64,000 nt of DNA from Acinetobacter baumannii (GTDB taxonomy: Bacteria; Pseudomonadota; Gammaproteobacteria; Pseudomonadales; Moraxellaceae), in assembly GCF_009759685.1 (NCBI RefSeq), contig NZ_CP046654.1, positions 1 to 64,000 of the forward strand, read 5' to 3'. The notes beneath the pieces were generated by a model. It worked only from the letters and a program-made list of their open reading frames with translations, ran no database searches and was not told the origin of the DNA. This document shows positions 44,859 through 52,880 of this stretch, in pieces (position 1 is the stretch's first letter; the number at the start of each line of letters is the position of its first letter). The translations under genes were made by a program, and so were the position numbers.

Positions 44859-45968
44859 TTAAAGAACGGCAGCAGGATAAGAACCTAAAATACGAAGTTC
44901 TTTTACCATTGGACGAATCTCATTGATTGCCGCAGCCACATTTTCCTGATCAATATGACCTTCTAAGTCAATAAAGAATACATATGCCCATTTTTCAGGT
45001 AGTGCTGGGCGAGTTTCAATACTCGTTAAGCTGATATTATGTTTTGCAAACGGCGCTAAAATTTCTAATAAAGCACCTGCACGGTCATGCGCTGAAATTA
45101 ATAACGATGTTTTGTCATTGCCACTTTGTGGAATTTTTTCACGGCCAATCACTAAGAAGCGAGTGGTATTTTCCGGATTATCTTCAATATTGCTATGCAA
45201 GATTTCAAGGTTATACATACCTGCTGCGATATCAGACGCAATCGCTGCTGAATGCCATTCATTGCGAATACGGCGTGCAGCTTCTGCATTTGAGTTTAAG
45301 GCAACACGCTCAACACCCGGATAATGCGCATCTAACCACTGACGACATTGAGCCAAAGTTTGCTGATGCGCATAAATCTGCTTAATACTGTCTTTACGTG
45401 TATTTTCAGAAACAAGGAATTGATGATGAATACGTAATTCAACTTCACCAATCACATTTAAATTCGAAGTTTTAAAACAATCTAAAGTATGGTTTACGAT
45501 ACCTTCAGATGAGTTTTCAACCGGAACTACACCGTAATGCGCACTACCCGCTTCTACTTCACGGAACACTTCATCAATAGTGGGTAGCGGACGAACAACC
45601 GCATCTTTACCAAAATGTTTAAGTACGGCAGATTGAGTAAAAGTACCTTCTGGGCCTAAAAATGCAATACTTTGCGGAGCTTCTAAAGCAAGGCAAGCAG
45701 ACATAATTTCACGGAACAAACGGGCCATAGTTACATCAGATAAAGGCCCTTGATTGCGCTCCATAACTTTACGTAAAACTTGTGCTTCACGTTCAGGACG
45801 ATAAAACAAAGGATTCTCTTCAGAAGCAAATTTAGCTTTCGCAACAGCTTCAGCAAGGCTTGCGCGGCGATTTAATAACTCTTGAATCTGTTGATCTACG
45901 CTATCAATATCTTCGCGAATTTGTTCTAAACTAAGAGAAGTCGTTTTGTTTTGATCATCGTTGATCAT
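44859..45968 (-). CDS. pheA: Chorismate mutase/prephenate dehydratase
   Basis: A 369-residue P-protein. The AroQ chorismate mutase domain is at about 12-95 (SLEQIREDIDSVDQQIQELLN). The prephenate dehydratase domain covers about 100-280 (FLGPEGTFTQSAVLKHFG, VPVENSSEGIV), and a C-terminal ACT domain spans about 290-365 (LLISAHDRAGALLEIL, SLTSIETRPALPEKWAY) for phenylalanine feedback. All three parts are present. It makes phenylpyruvate from chorismate. The next gene on the strand is the TyrA-AroA fusion. Confidence 0.96.
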   Translation of the reverse strand: MINDDQNKTTSLSLEQIREDIDSVDQQIQELLNRRASLAEAVAKAKFASEENPLFYRPEREAQVLRKVMERNQGPLSDVTMARLFREIMSACLALEAPQSIAFLGPEGTFTQSAVLKHFGKDAVVRPLPTIDEVFREVEAGSAHYGVVPVENSSEGIVNHTLDCFKTSNLNVIGEVELRIHHQFLVSENTRKDSIKQIYAHQQTLAQCRQWLDAHYPGVERVALNSNAEAARRIRNEWHSAAIASDIAAGMYNLEILHSNIEDNPENTTRFLVIGREKIPQSGNDKTSLLISAHDRAGALLEILAPFAKHNISLTSIETRPALPEKWAYVFFIDLEGHIDQENVAAAINEIRPMVKELRILGSYPAAVL

Positions 45969-46102
45969 TGGAAGGCAGCCTCAGCAAAATCATCTTTTAA
46001 ACGAGAGTATAACAATAGTCGGCTTTGATTTGTTAGGCAATATGGGTGTATGGGCTTTTTTCATTAATCCGGCTCGAACCTTTGTATAAGATCACTTTAT
46101 TT

Positions 46103-46121
46103 GATAATGATTTTCATTTAT
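46103..46121 (+). promoter_or_regulatory. Fur-box-like operator upstream of the esterase gene
   Basis: GATAATGATTTTCATTTAT matches 14 of 19 positions of the E. coli Fur consensus, including the whole first nine. It lies 33 bases before the ATG, so bound Fur would block transcription under iron-replete conditions. A TTGACT sits just downstream (46125-46130). Confidence 0.7.
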
Positions 46122-46153
46122 TATTTGACTTATAACATTTTCTTAACTTTATT

Positions 46154-47098
46154 ATGCTTAAATCTTTTTTCTTTTTATCTTCTAATTTCCTTCTAGGCTC
46201 TTTAATAAGTAGTTCCGTTTTGGCTCAAGCCCCTGTAAAAAATCAATCAAAAATCGATTTTCACAACAATCAGGCCCAGTTCCAAATCAAATCTAAAAAT
46301 ACTGGACATGAATATCTTATTCAAATTTATAAACCACCTGTTGCCCCACCCCAACATGGTTATCCGGTACTTTACATATTAGATGGTAATGCAACATTTC
46401 CAAGCGCAATGAATATTGCCCAGTCGATTGGAGCAGGCTCTGCAAAATTAGGTTTAGATCCGCTCATTATTGTAGCTGTGGGCTATCCTCAGCAAAAAAC
46501 CTTTGATGTGCAAAAACGCGCTTATGATTACACCCCAAAACCTTCTGCCGAGTTTCAAGCACAAGGTAAATATAAATATGGTGGTGCTGACCAGTTTATT
46601 GCTTTTTTAAATAATGAGCTTAAGCCTGAAATCGCTAAACAGTTTCCAATTAATAGCCAACAGCAAAGTCTCTATGGGCATTCTTTTGGAGGGTTGTTTG
46701 TGCTTTATCATTTTTTTCAAAAACCTACTGCATTCCAGCGTTACTTTGCTGCAAGTCCTTCTCTCTGGTTTGATCAAGGCATGTTATTTCGAGAATTAGA
46801 ACAATGGCAAAGTCAAAAGCAAACCGTGTTCCCAATGCTGATGACGACAGTCGGTACACATGAACAAGGTGGGCCACATACCCAGTTTAATCAAAGAATT
46901 AATAAAGACGATTTCTTTAAAGTCTTAGAAAATAAGCGTTCAGACCAATTTACTTATTGGCATTTCAATAATCCTGCTGAACAGCATATCACCAATTTGT
47001 ATGCGAGCTTACCTAAAGCGCTTATGTTTGCTTCATGCCAAAATCTAGAAAGCTGTAAATCTTTATTCGATGAACCAACGCAGAAAACAGCTAAATAA
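46154..47098 (+). CDS. Exported BesA/IroE-like alpha/beta esterase
   Basis: A 314-residue protein with a signal peptide (about 1-24, LISSSVLAQA). Residues 40-300 form an esterase D-type alpha/beta hydrolase: YPVLYILDGNATFPSAM (about 74-90), nucleophile elbow YGHSFGGLFVL (about 174-184) with Ser. A periplasmic hydrolase of this group under a Fur box fits ferri-siderophore hydrolysis, releasing iron. The ligand is not known. No clear ribosome binding site is seen before the ATG at 46154. It is followed by a strong terminator and is a single gene. Confidence 0.82.
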   Translation: MLKSFFFLSSNFLLGSLISSSVLAQAPVKNQSKIDFHNNQAQFQIKSKNTGHEYLIQIYKPPVAPPQHGYPVLYILDGNATFPSAMNIAQSIGAGSAKLGLDPLIIVAVGYPQQKTFDVQKRAYDYTPKPSAEFQAQGKYKYGGADQFIAFLNNELKPEIAKQFPINSQQQSLYGHSFGGLFVLYHFFQKPTAFQRYFAASPSLWFDQGMLFRELEQWQSQKQTVFPMLMTTVGTHEQGGPHTQFNQRINKDDFFKVLENKRSDQFTYWHFNNPAEQHITNLYASLPKALMFASCQNLESCKSLFDEPTQKTAK

Positions 47099-47100
47099 TA

Positions 47101-47130
47101 AAAAAAAGCCTACTCAAAGGTAGGCTTTTT
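47101..47130. terminator. Bidirectional terminator
   Basis: AAAAAAGCCTAC and GTAGGCTTTTTT form a perfect 12-bp stem around TCAAAG. It lies two bases after the esterase gene and 12 bases from the convergent acyl-CoA dehydrogenase stop. Confidence 0.92.
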
Positions 47131-47142
47131 TTGAAACTATTA

Positions 47143-48288
47143 TTAAGCTTTACCGATTAATCCACGTGCTACGATTTCTTTCATAATTTCATTTGTACCG
47201 CCGTAAATACGTTGAATACGGGCATCTACAAAGAAGCGTGAAATTGGATATTCAGTCATATAACCATAACCACCAAACAGTTGTAATAGGTTATCCGCCA
47301 CCTTCATTTGCATATCTGTACTAAAACTTTTCAGTGCTGCAGCCGTCTCAACATCAAGTTTACCTTCTTGATATAAAGCAACATTTCGCTCATAGAAAGC
47401 TGTTGTCGCAAGCTCATCAATTTTTGCTTGTGCTAAAACAAAACGAGTATTTTGGAACTGTGAAATAGGTTGACCAAATGCATGACGTTCTTTTACATAA
47501 GCGGTTGCCAAATCAATTGCACCACGAATAGCGCCAACCGCTGTCGATGCGATAGCCGTACGTTCGCGCGGTAATTCTTGCATTAAATAAGCAAAACCTT
47601 GTCCAGCTTGTCCGAGTAACTGATTTTTAGGAACCTTAACATTGTCAAAAAATAGCTCAGATGTGTCTTGAGAATGCAATCCGATTTTGTCGAGGTTAGT
47701 TCCTTTTTTGAAACCTTCTAGGTGAGTATCCACCAATAATAACGATACACCTTTCGCACGCGCTTGCGGATCGGTTTTTACTGCAAGCACTACAAGGTCA
47801 GCATGTTGTCCATTTGAAATAAACGTTTTAGAACCATTTAGCAAATAATGGTCATCTTGCAAAATGGCACTGGTACGCATTGACTGTAAGTCTGAACCGG
47901 CACCCGGTTCTGTCATACCAATTGCTCCGACTACTTCACCTGTTACCATTTTCGGTAACCAGTATTGTTTTTGTTCTTCGGTCCCAATATGTAAAATATA
48001 AGGCGCCGCAATCTCAGAGTGACAAGAAATAGCAGTTGATAATGCACAAAATCCAGCACGAGCCGATTCTTCAACTAACATTAATGAATAATACGTTGGG
48101 ACGCCATAACCACCATATTCTTCTGGGACATCCACACATAAAAAACCATTTTCGCCCAGTTGAGACCAAACTGAACGTGGCATAATTCCTTCACGTTCCC
48201 ATTGGTCATAATGTGGAGCAATATGCTCATTCATAAAACGTTTAAAATTATCACGGAATAATTCTAAATCTGCATCATATGCCAACAT
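47143..48288 (-). CDS. Acyl-CoA dehydrogenase
   Basis: A 381-residue flavoenzyme with the full family length. AIGMTEPGAGSDLQSMRTSA (about 124-143) is the FAD/substrate signature, and the C-terminal QLFGGYGYMTEYPISRFFVDARIQRIYGGTNEIMKEIVAR region contains QxFGGxG and the IYGGTNEI motif. A catalytic Glu is expected in that C-terminal segment. It oxidises acyl-CoAs with transfer of electrons to ETF. The ATG at 48288 follows AAGGAAAATATT; the longer frame lacks it. It is a lone gene, downstream of a strong terminator. Confidence 0.92.
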   Translation of the reverse strand: MLAYDADLELFRDNFKRFMNEHIAPHYDQWEREGIMPRSVWSQLGENGFLCVDVPEEYGGYGVPTYYSLMLVEESARAGFCALSTAISCHSEIAAPYILHIGTEEQKQYWLPKMVTGEVVGAIGMTEPGAGSDLQSMRTSAILQDDHYLLNGSKTFISNGQHADLVVLAVKTDPQARAKGVSLLLVDTHLEGFKKGTNLDKIGLHSQDTSELFFDNVKVPKNQLLGQAGQGFAYLMQELPRERTAIASTAVGAIRGAIDLATAYVKERHAFGQPISQFQNTRFVLAQAKIDELATTAFYERNVALYQEGKLDVETAAALKSFSTDMQMKVADNLLQLFGGYGYMTEYPISRFFVDARIQRIYGGTNEIMKEIVARGLIGKA

Positions 48289-48406
48289 AATATTTTCCTT
48301 CGGCTTTATTGTTTTATCGAATCTCATTGCTGTGCATGCTAATCATTTTTTACACAACTGTCATGGCTTAGCTGCTCATTTAAACTGTACTTTTCAGTCA
48401 GCCAAT

Positions 48407-48434
48407 AAAAAAGGAAGCCAAAGCTTCCTTTTTT
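48407..48434 (-). terminator. Terminator of the dicarboxylate symporter gene
   Basis: AAAAAAGGAAGC and GCTTCCTTTTTT pair perfectly over 12 bases around CAAA. It lies 18 bases beyond the symporter stop on the minus strand. Confidence 0.9.
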
Positions 48435-48451
48435 ATATAGGTAGATCTGAA

Positions 48452-49810
48452 TTAATCTAAACCTTCTGCAACCTGAGGATTTTTTGGAGCCAACATTTTT
48501 CTGTCAACTTCATCTGGGTTGTTTAAAGCATCATTGAGCTTATCTTTATCTAAAGCACCCACCCATTTTGCAACTACAATCGTTGCCAAAGAGTTACCAA
48601 CAAGATTGGTTAAAGCACGTGCTTCTGACATGAAGCGGTCAATACCTAAAATCAATGCCAAACCAGCTACCGGAATATGTCCTACTGCAGATAAAGTTGC
48701 TGCCATAACAATAAAGCCAGAGCCTGTTACACCCGCTGCACCTTTAGATGAGATTAGGAGTACCAACAACAAAGTAATTTGATGTTGAATATCAAGCTGT
48801 GTATTCGTTGCCTGAGCAATAAAGATTGCAGCCATAGTCAAATAGATTGATGTACCATCAAGGTTAAATGAATAACCTGTTGGAATAACTAAACCAACAA
48901 CCGACTTTTCACAACCTGCAATTTCGAGTTTACGTAACATGCGAGGCAAAACAGATTCAGAAGAAGATGTACCAAGTACAATTAATAGTTCTTCACGAAT
49001 CAGGCGAATCATTTTCAGAATACTGAATCCACTAATGCGGCTGATTGTACCCAAAATAAAGAAAATAAAGAGTAAACACGTAATATAGAAGCAGATAATG
49101 AGCTGGCCTAACTGTACCAGTGAACCTACACCATATTTACCGATAGTAAACGCCATTGCCCCAAATGCACCAATTGGCGCAAGCTTCATAATCATATTCA
49201 CAATGTTAAAGAACACGTGTGCAATTTGATCAATTAACTTTAAAACTGGGCGTCCTGCATCACCTAACTTATGAAGCGCGAAACCAAATAGGATTGCAAA
49301 AAGAAGGACCTGTAAGATTTCACCATTTGCAAATGCACCAACCACCGTATCCGGGATGATGTGCATCAAGAAATCAATGGTAGATTGTGACTCACCAGAA
49401 GTGACGTATTTTTGGATACCTGAAGTGTCCAGAGTTGCAGGATCAACATTCATTCCTACGCCTGGCTTTGCAATGTTAATCACCACAAGGCCAATCAGAA
49501 GCGCGATTGTTGAAACGATCTCGAAGTATAACAACGCAACACCGCCAGTTTTACCAACTGACTTCATGCTTTCCATACCAGCAATACCACTTACTACTGT
49601 ACAGAAAATAACAGGTGCGATGATCATTTTAATCAAACGAATAAAAGCATCACCTAATGGCTTGAGTTGCTCACCTAAACCTGGAATATGTTGTTCAACA
49701 CCATTAACAATTTGCGTTGTACTTGGTGAGAAATGCCCTACCAAAACACCCGCAATAATCGCAATAATCACTTGAAAATAAAGTGATTTATAAATCGGTT
49801 TTTTAGCCAT
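48452..49810 (-). CDS. gltP: Dicarboxylate/amino acid:cation symporter (DAACS family)
   Basis: A 452-residue membrane protein of the glutamate/dicarboxylate carrier family. [14 protein letters not shown] (about 283-296) is the serine-rich re-entrant motif, and [22 protein letters not shown] (about 317-338) the NLDG-type transport core. About eight helices plus two hairpins are expected. It imports C4-dicarboxylates or glutamate/aspartate with H+ or Na+. Substrate choice is not readable here. A 499-base region lies upstream. Confidence 0.9.
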   Translation of the reverse strand: MAKKPIYKSLYFQVIIAIIAGVLVGHFSPSTTQIVNGVEQHIPGLGEQLKPLGDAFIRLIKMIIAPVIFCTVVSGIAGMESMKSVGKTGGVALLYFEIVSTIALLIGLVVINIAKPGVGMNVDPATLDTSGIQKYVTSGESQSTIDFLMHIIPDTVVGAFANGEILQVLLFAILFGFALHKLGDAGRPVLKLIDQIAHVFFNIVNMIMKLAPIGAFGAMAFTIGKYGVGSLVQLGQLIICFYITCLLFIFFILGTISRISGFSILKMIRLIREELLIVLGTSSSESVLPRMLRKLEIAGCEKSVVGLVIPTGYSFNLDGTSIYLTMAAIFIAQATNTQLDIQHQITLLLVLLISSKGAAGVTGSGFIVMAATLSAVGHIPVAGLALILGIDRFMSEARALTNLVGNSLATIVVAKWVGALDKDKLNDALNNPDEVDRKMLAPKNPQVAEGLD

Positions 49811-50309
49811 AACTTTACTTCAATCTATATTTCCAAGTCCGTTGGAAATATCAAAATGAAACGTCTATTCTTTACGAATACACAGCCCTAACCTTTCACA
49901 TGAACACCGCAAAAGGGAAACGGTTTTTTAGAAACAAAAAACCTTCCTACTACCTCAATGAAAACAAAAAACTGTTTTCTAAAACAGGAGAATACCTGAA
50001 GTTTCTAACTACTTTGAGTAGCTAGAAATAACCTCTTACTTTTTCAATAAAAAGCTGAAGATATAGGAGAATCACAGAAAATTATGATATGAGTGCTCAA
50101 AAAAGCACATGAAGTTTACTCGAATTAAATAACGATTCGATTAAAATTTTGGCTAATACGCACAAAAAATACTCATGCAACCTTAAGACTTTAGTATGAG
50201 AAACACTTTTGATATTTTTTCATCAGTTTTTTATGTCATATTGATAAGTCCTTGTAGACATTTCATTTTGAGCTGCCTACTCCCCTTATTTTTACTGTTT
50301 TGAATTGCC
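49811..50309. other. 499-base intergenic region between gltP and ybiB-like gene
   Basis: The two genes are divergent. No ORF is supported. A dyad at 50002-50028 (TTTCTA-ac-TACT-ttg-AGTA-gc-TAGAAA) and a 7-bp repeat GAAAACA/TGTTTTC near 49970-49989 stand out. The long leader suggests regulated expression of gltP or a small RNA, but nothing proves it. Confidence 0.4.
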
Positions 50310-51320
50310 ATGAATACTAAACGTAATATCTATAAAGATGCTGAACATCCCTTTGCTCAATATGTCCGTATTTTAGGTAAGGGGAAAACTGGATCTCGCT
50401 CACTGAGTTATGAAGAAGCCTATCAGGCTTTTACTATGATTTTAAAAGGCGAAGTTCTTGACGTTCAGTTGGGTGCTTTTTTAATGTTGCTACGTGTTAA
50501 AGAAGAATCGATTGATGAACTTGCAGGTTTTGTACAAGCCACCAAAGACCAGCTTCATTTTGCACCTTTAGAAGTTGACTTAGATTGGTCATCTTATGCT
50601 GGTAAACGTAAACATTATCCTTGGTTTTTATTAGCGGCTCTTACCCTTGCTCATCACGGTTATAAAATCGTAATGCATGGCGCTTCCGGACATACCATTA
50701 ACCGAATTTATACCGAACAAGTTTTGGGATATTTAGATTATAAAATTTGCCATTCTGAACAAGAAGTTCGCACCCAATTGGCAGAACAAAATTTCGCTTA
50801 CCTACCCTTAGAAGTAATTTCACCAGTTTTAAGCGAACTGATTTCTCTAAGAAATGTCATGGGATTGCGTTCGCCTATTCATACTTTAGCCCGTTTAATT
50901 AATCCTTTTAACGCTAAGGCCACCTTACAAGCTATATTCCATCCCGCTTACAGAACTTCACATCAGCATAGTGCACTTCGCTTAGGCTATCAAAATAGCG
51001 CAGTTATTAAGGGCGAAGGCGGCGAATTCGAGCGAAACCCAGACGCGAAAACGCTGATTTGTGGTATTAAAAATGGTGAACTCTATGAGCATGAGTTGCC
51101 AAAGCTTACGCCTGAACGTAGCCCAATTGAAGAAGAGTTAGACTTAGCAACCTTTAAAGCTGTCTGGCTTGGTCAACAGCATCATGAATATGGGGAAATG
51201 GCCGTAACAGAAACCATGGGTATTGCGTTATATACCATGGGCGTGGTTTCTAATTTCGAGGAAGCGATGCACAAAGCAAAAGTATTATGGGAAACACGAA
51301 ATACAAACTCAGAAGGCTAA
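50310..51320 (+). CDS. ybiB: YbiB/TrpD2-like glycosyltransferase-family protein
   Basis: A 336-residue protein with the anthranilate phosphoribosyltransferase fold. RSLSYEEAYQAFTMILKGEVLDVQLGAFLMLLRVK (about 30-64) is the helical N-domain. The usual TrpD GTGGD loop is absent; MHGASGHTINRIYTEQVLGYL (about 122-142) is the corresponding segment, as in YbiB/TrpD2. YbiB binds nucleic acids rather than making tryptophan, so that role is likely. No clear ribosome binding site is seen before the ATG at 50310; the preceding bases are ATTGCC. Confidence 0.85.
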   Translation: MNTKRNIYKDAEHPFAQYVRILGKGKTGSRSLSYEEAYQAFTMILKGEVLDVQLGAFLMLLRVKEESIDELAGFVQATKDQLHFAPLEVDLDWSSYAGKRKHYPWFLLAALTLAHHGYKIVMHGASGHTINRIYTEQVLGYLDYKICHSEQEVRTQLAEQNFAYLPLEVISPVLSELISLRNVMGLRSPIHTLARLINPFNAKATLQAIFHPAYRTSHQHSALRLGYQNSAVIKGEGGEFERNPDAKTLICGIKNGELYEHELPKLTPERSPIEEELDLATFKAVWLGQQHHEYGEMAVTETMGIALYTMGVVSNFEEAMHKAKVLWETRNTNSEG

Positions 51321-51380
51321 ATATAGTCCATACAGCCTTATATAGCATGTTTTTCCTATATCACTGCATATAGGCTTTTA

Positions 51381-51473
51381 TTACTTTTGAAGGATCAAAA
51401 GTAACCAAAAATCCTCTGTATCACTGACGATACTTCCTTGTATCGCAGTGATACGGGCGACATCCATGTCGCC
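51381..51473. repeat. Three tandem hairpins, candidate dispersed intergenic repeat
   Basis: Three perfect or near-perfect dyads follow each other: TTACTTTTGA-agga-TCAAAAGTAA (51381-51404); a two-part stem GTATCACTG-a-CGATAC / GTATCG-CAGTGATAC (51418-51454); and GGCGACAT-cc-ATGTCGCC (51456-51473). They lie between convergent genes with no ORF. Such compact GC-containing hairpins in AT-rich DNA resemble REP- or MITE-like elements; the family identity cannot be shown without a genome search. They may also terminate both convergent transcripts. Confidence 0.55.
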
Positions 51474-51517
51474 TACACGATAGCAAATACTAACTAAGAT
51501 TTATTCTAAAAGTGATT

Positions 51518-51790
51518 TTAAACAAAACGAATCGGTTTAAATTCAGGCTCATGCTTGTGATGATCATCTTCACAAACCTCACCCTCTTCTTTAGTACCAC
51601 GGTCAATATAACCACTACGTTGTTCTTCTGGTAAGTTCTTTAACTCCCAAGCAATAACAGCTTGCATACATGTTTCACGCTGTTCTTTCGTTAAAGCAAC
51701 ACCATTTGGCCATTTACCAATTTCTACTGCTGTTTTTAAACGCTCTACAATCTCAGGGTTTAAAACAGATAGCATTTGTTCAATATTCAT
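51518..51790 (-). CDS. YeaC-like DUF1315 protein
   Basis: A 90-residue acidic protein. NPEIVERLKTAVEIGKWPNGVALTKEQRETCMQAVI (about 11-47) followed by WELKNLPEEQRSGYID matches the YeaC/DUF1315 family, which has no known function. Its ATG overlaps the nadK stop by four bases (ATGA), so it is translated from the nadK message. Confidence 0.85.
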   Translation of the reverse strand: MNIEQMLSVLNPEIVERLKTAVEIGKWPNGVALTKEQRETCMQAVIAWELKNLPEEQRSGYIDRGTKEEGEVCEDDHHKHEPEFKPIRFV

Positions 51791-52695
51791 GATTCATCTC
51801 TTTGAAAAGATTCAAAATCTTGGTTCCAACCCAATTTGGTACGACAAGCCATATAGAAATCATAACCAGGTGGGTGTAATAAACTTAATTTAAATGGGTG
51901 TTTGCGGATGTGCAAACTATCACCGACATTGAGAGAGACACTATGTTGTCCATCTGCACTTACCATCGGTAATACCCGATTTTCGCGAATGACGATTTTA
52001 ATTTCACTTTGCCCACCAACTACGATCGGGCGTGAAGATAATGTATGGGGATGCATAGGAACTAATGCAATAGCATCCATACTTGGATGTAAAATTGGAC
52101 CACCACCTGATAAAGCATAAGCAGTTGAACCGGTTGGTGTCGAAACAATTAAACCATCACTATGCTGGCGATAAACATATTGCCCATCGATATTGAGTTC
52201 AAAATCGATCATATGTACCGACTTACCAGAGTGTAGTACGACGTCATTTAAAGCAATTGCATCATAAATGACTTCACCATTAGTACGTACTTCCATTTCA
52301 AGCAAGAAACGGCGATCAAGCTGGAAATGACCTTGTAAAACCTGATCAAGCTTAAAAATAGCTTCCGAAGGCTTAATATCGGTTAAAAAACCTAAACGTC
52401 CACGGTTAATCCCGATTACAGGCGTATTGTAGCGCACTAAAGCTCTGGCTGCATGAAGCAATGAACCGTCACCGCCTACAACAATCACCAGATCAGCGAC
52501 TTCACCTAATAAGTGACGACTAACGACTTGCGCATGATCATAGGGCACTAATTCGGCAGTTTCCTGATCAAAAATGGGGTTTAGGCCTAAACTTAGCAAA
52601 TGGTCATGAATTAAACATAGTGTTTCTACAACTGATGATTTATCTGGTCGACCAATTAACCCGACGTTTCTGAAGGACTTATGTGAAATTTGCAC
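51787..52695 (-). CDS. nadK: NAD kinase
   Basis: A 302-residue enzyme that phosphorylates NAD to NADP. VVGGDGSLLHAARALV (about 74-89) is the GGDG motif, GRLGFLTD follows near 100 and SGGGPILHPSMDAIALVPMHPHTLSSRP (about 196-223) is the conserved core. Length is normal. The start appears to be GTG at 52695, since no early ATG exists. DUF1315 is coupled downstream; mrcB is divergent upstream. Confidence 0.96.
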   Translation of the reverse strand: MQISHKSFRNVGLIGRPDKSSVVETLCLIHDHLLSLGLNPIFDQETAELVPYDHAQVVSRHLLGEVADLVIVVGGDGSLLHAARALVRYNTPVIGINRGRLGFLTDIKPSEAIFKLDQVLQGHFQLDRRFLLEMEVRTNGEVIYDAIALNDVVLHSGKSVHMIDFELNIDGQYVYRQHSDGLIVSTPTGSTAYALSGGGPILHPSMDAIALVPMHPHTLSSRPIVVGGQSEIKIVIRENRVLPMVSADGQHSVSLNVGDSLHIRKHPFKLSLLHPPGYDFYMACRTKLGWNQDFESFQRDES

Positions 52696-52880
52696 GAATG
52701 AGTAAGCTCCGCTGCGATTCTACGCTATCATAACATTAACCAGATTAATTTAAAAAAACATAACAACAAGATACTGTAAAATTCAATCTAAGTTTTCCAT
52801 TTATTCACAGTTTTATCATTGCAAATTGATGACAAGCTATCGCATCATTAACGCATTGTTTAGGGTTTTATCTCATTTAT

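Noticed and set aside
52801..52815. TTATTCACA, similar to a DnaA box
   Set aside because: A single isolated near-match with no cluster, no AT-rich unwinding pattern and no replication genes nearby.
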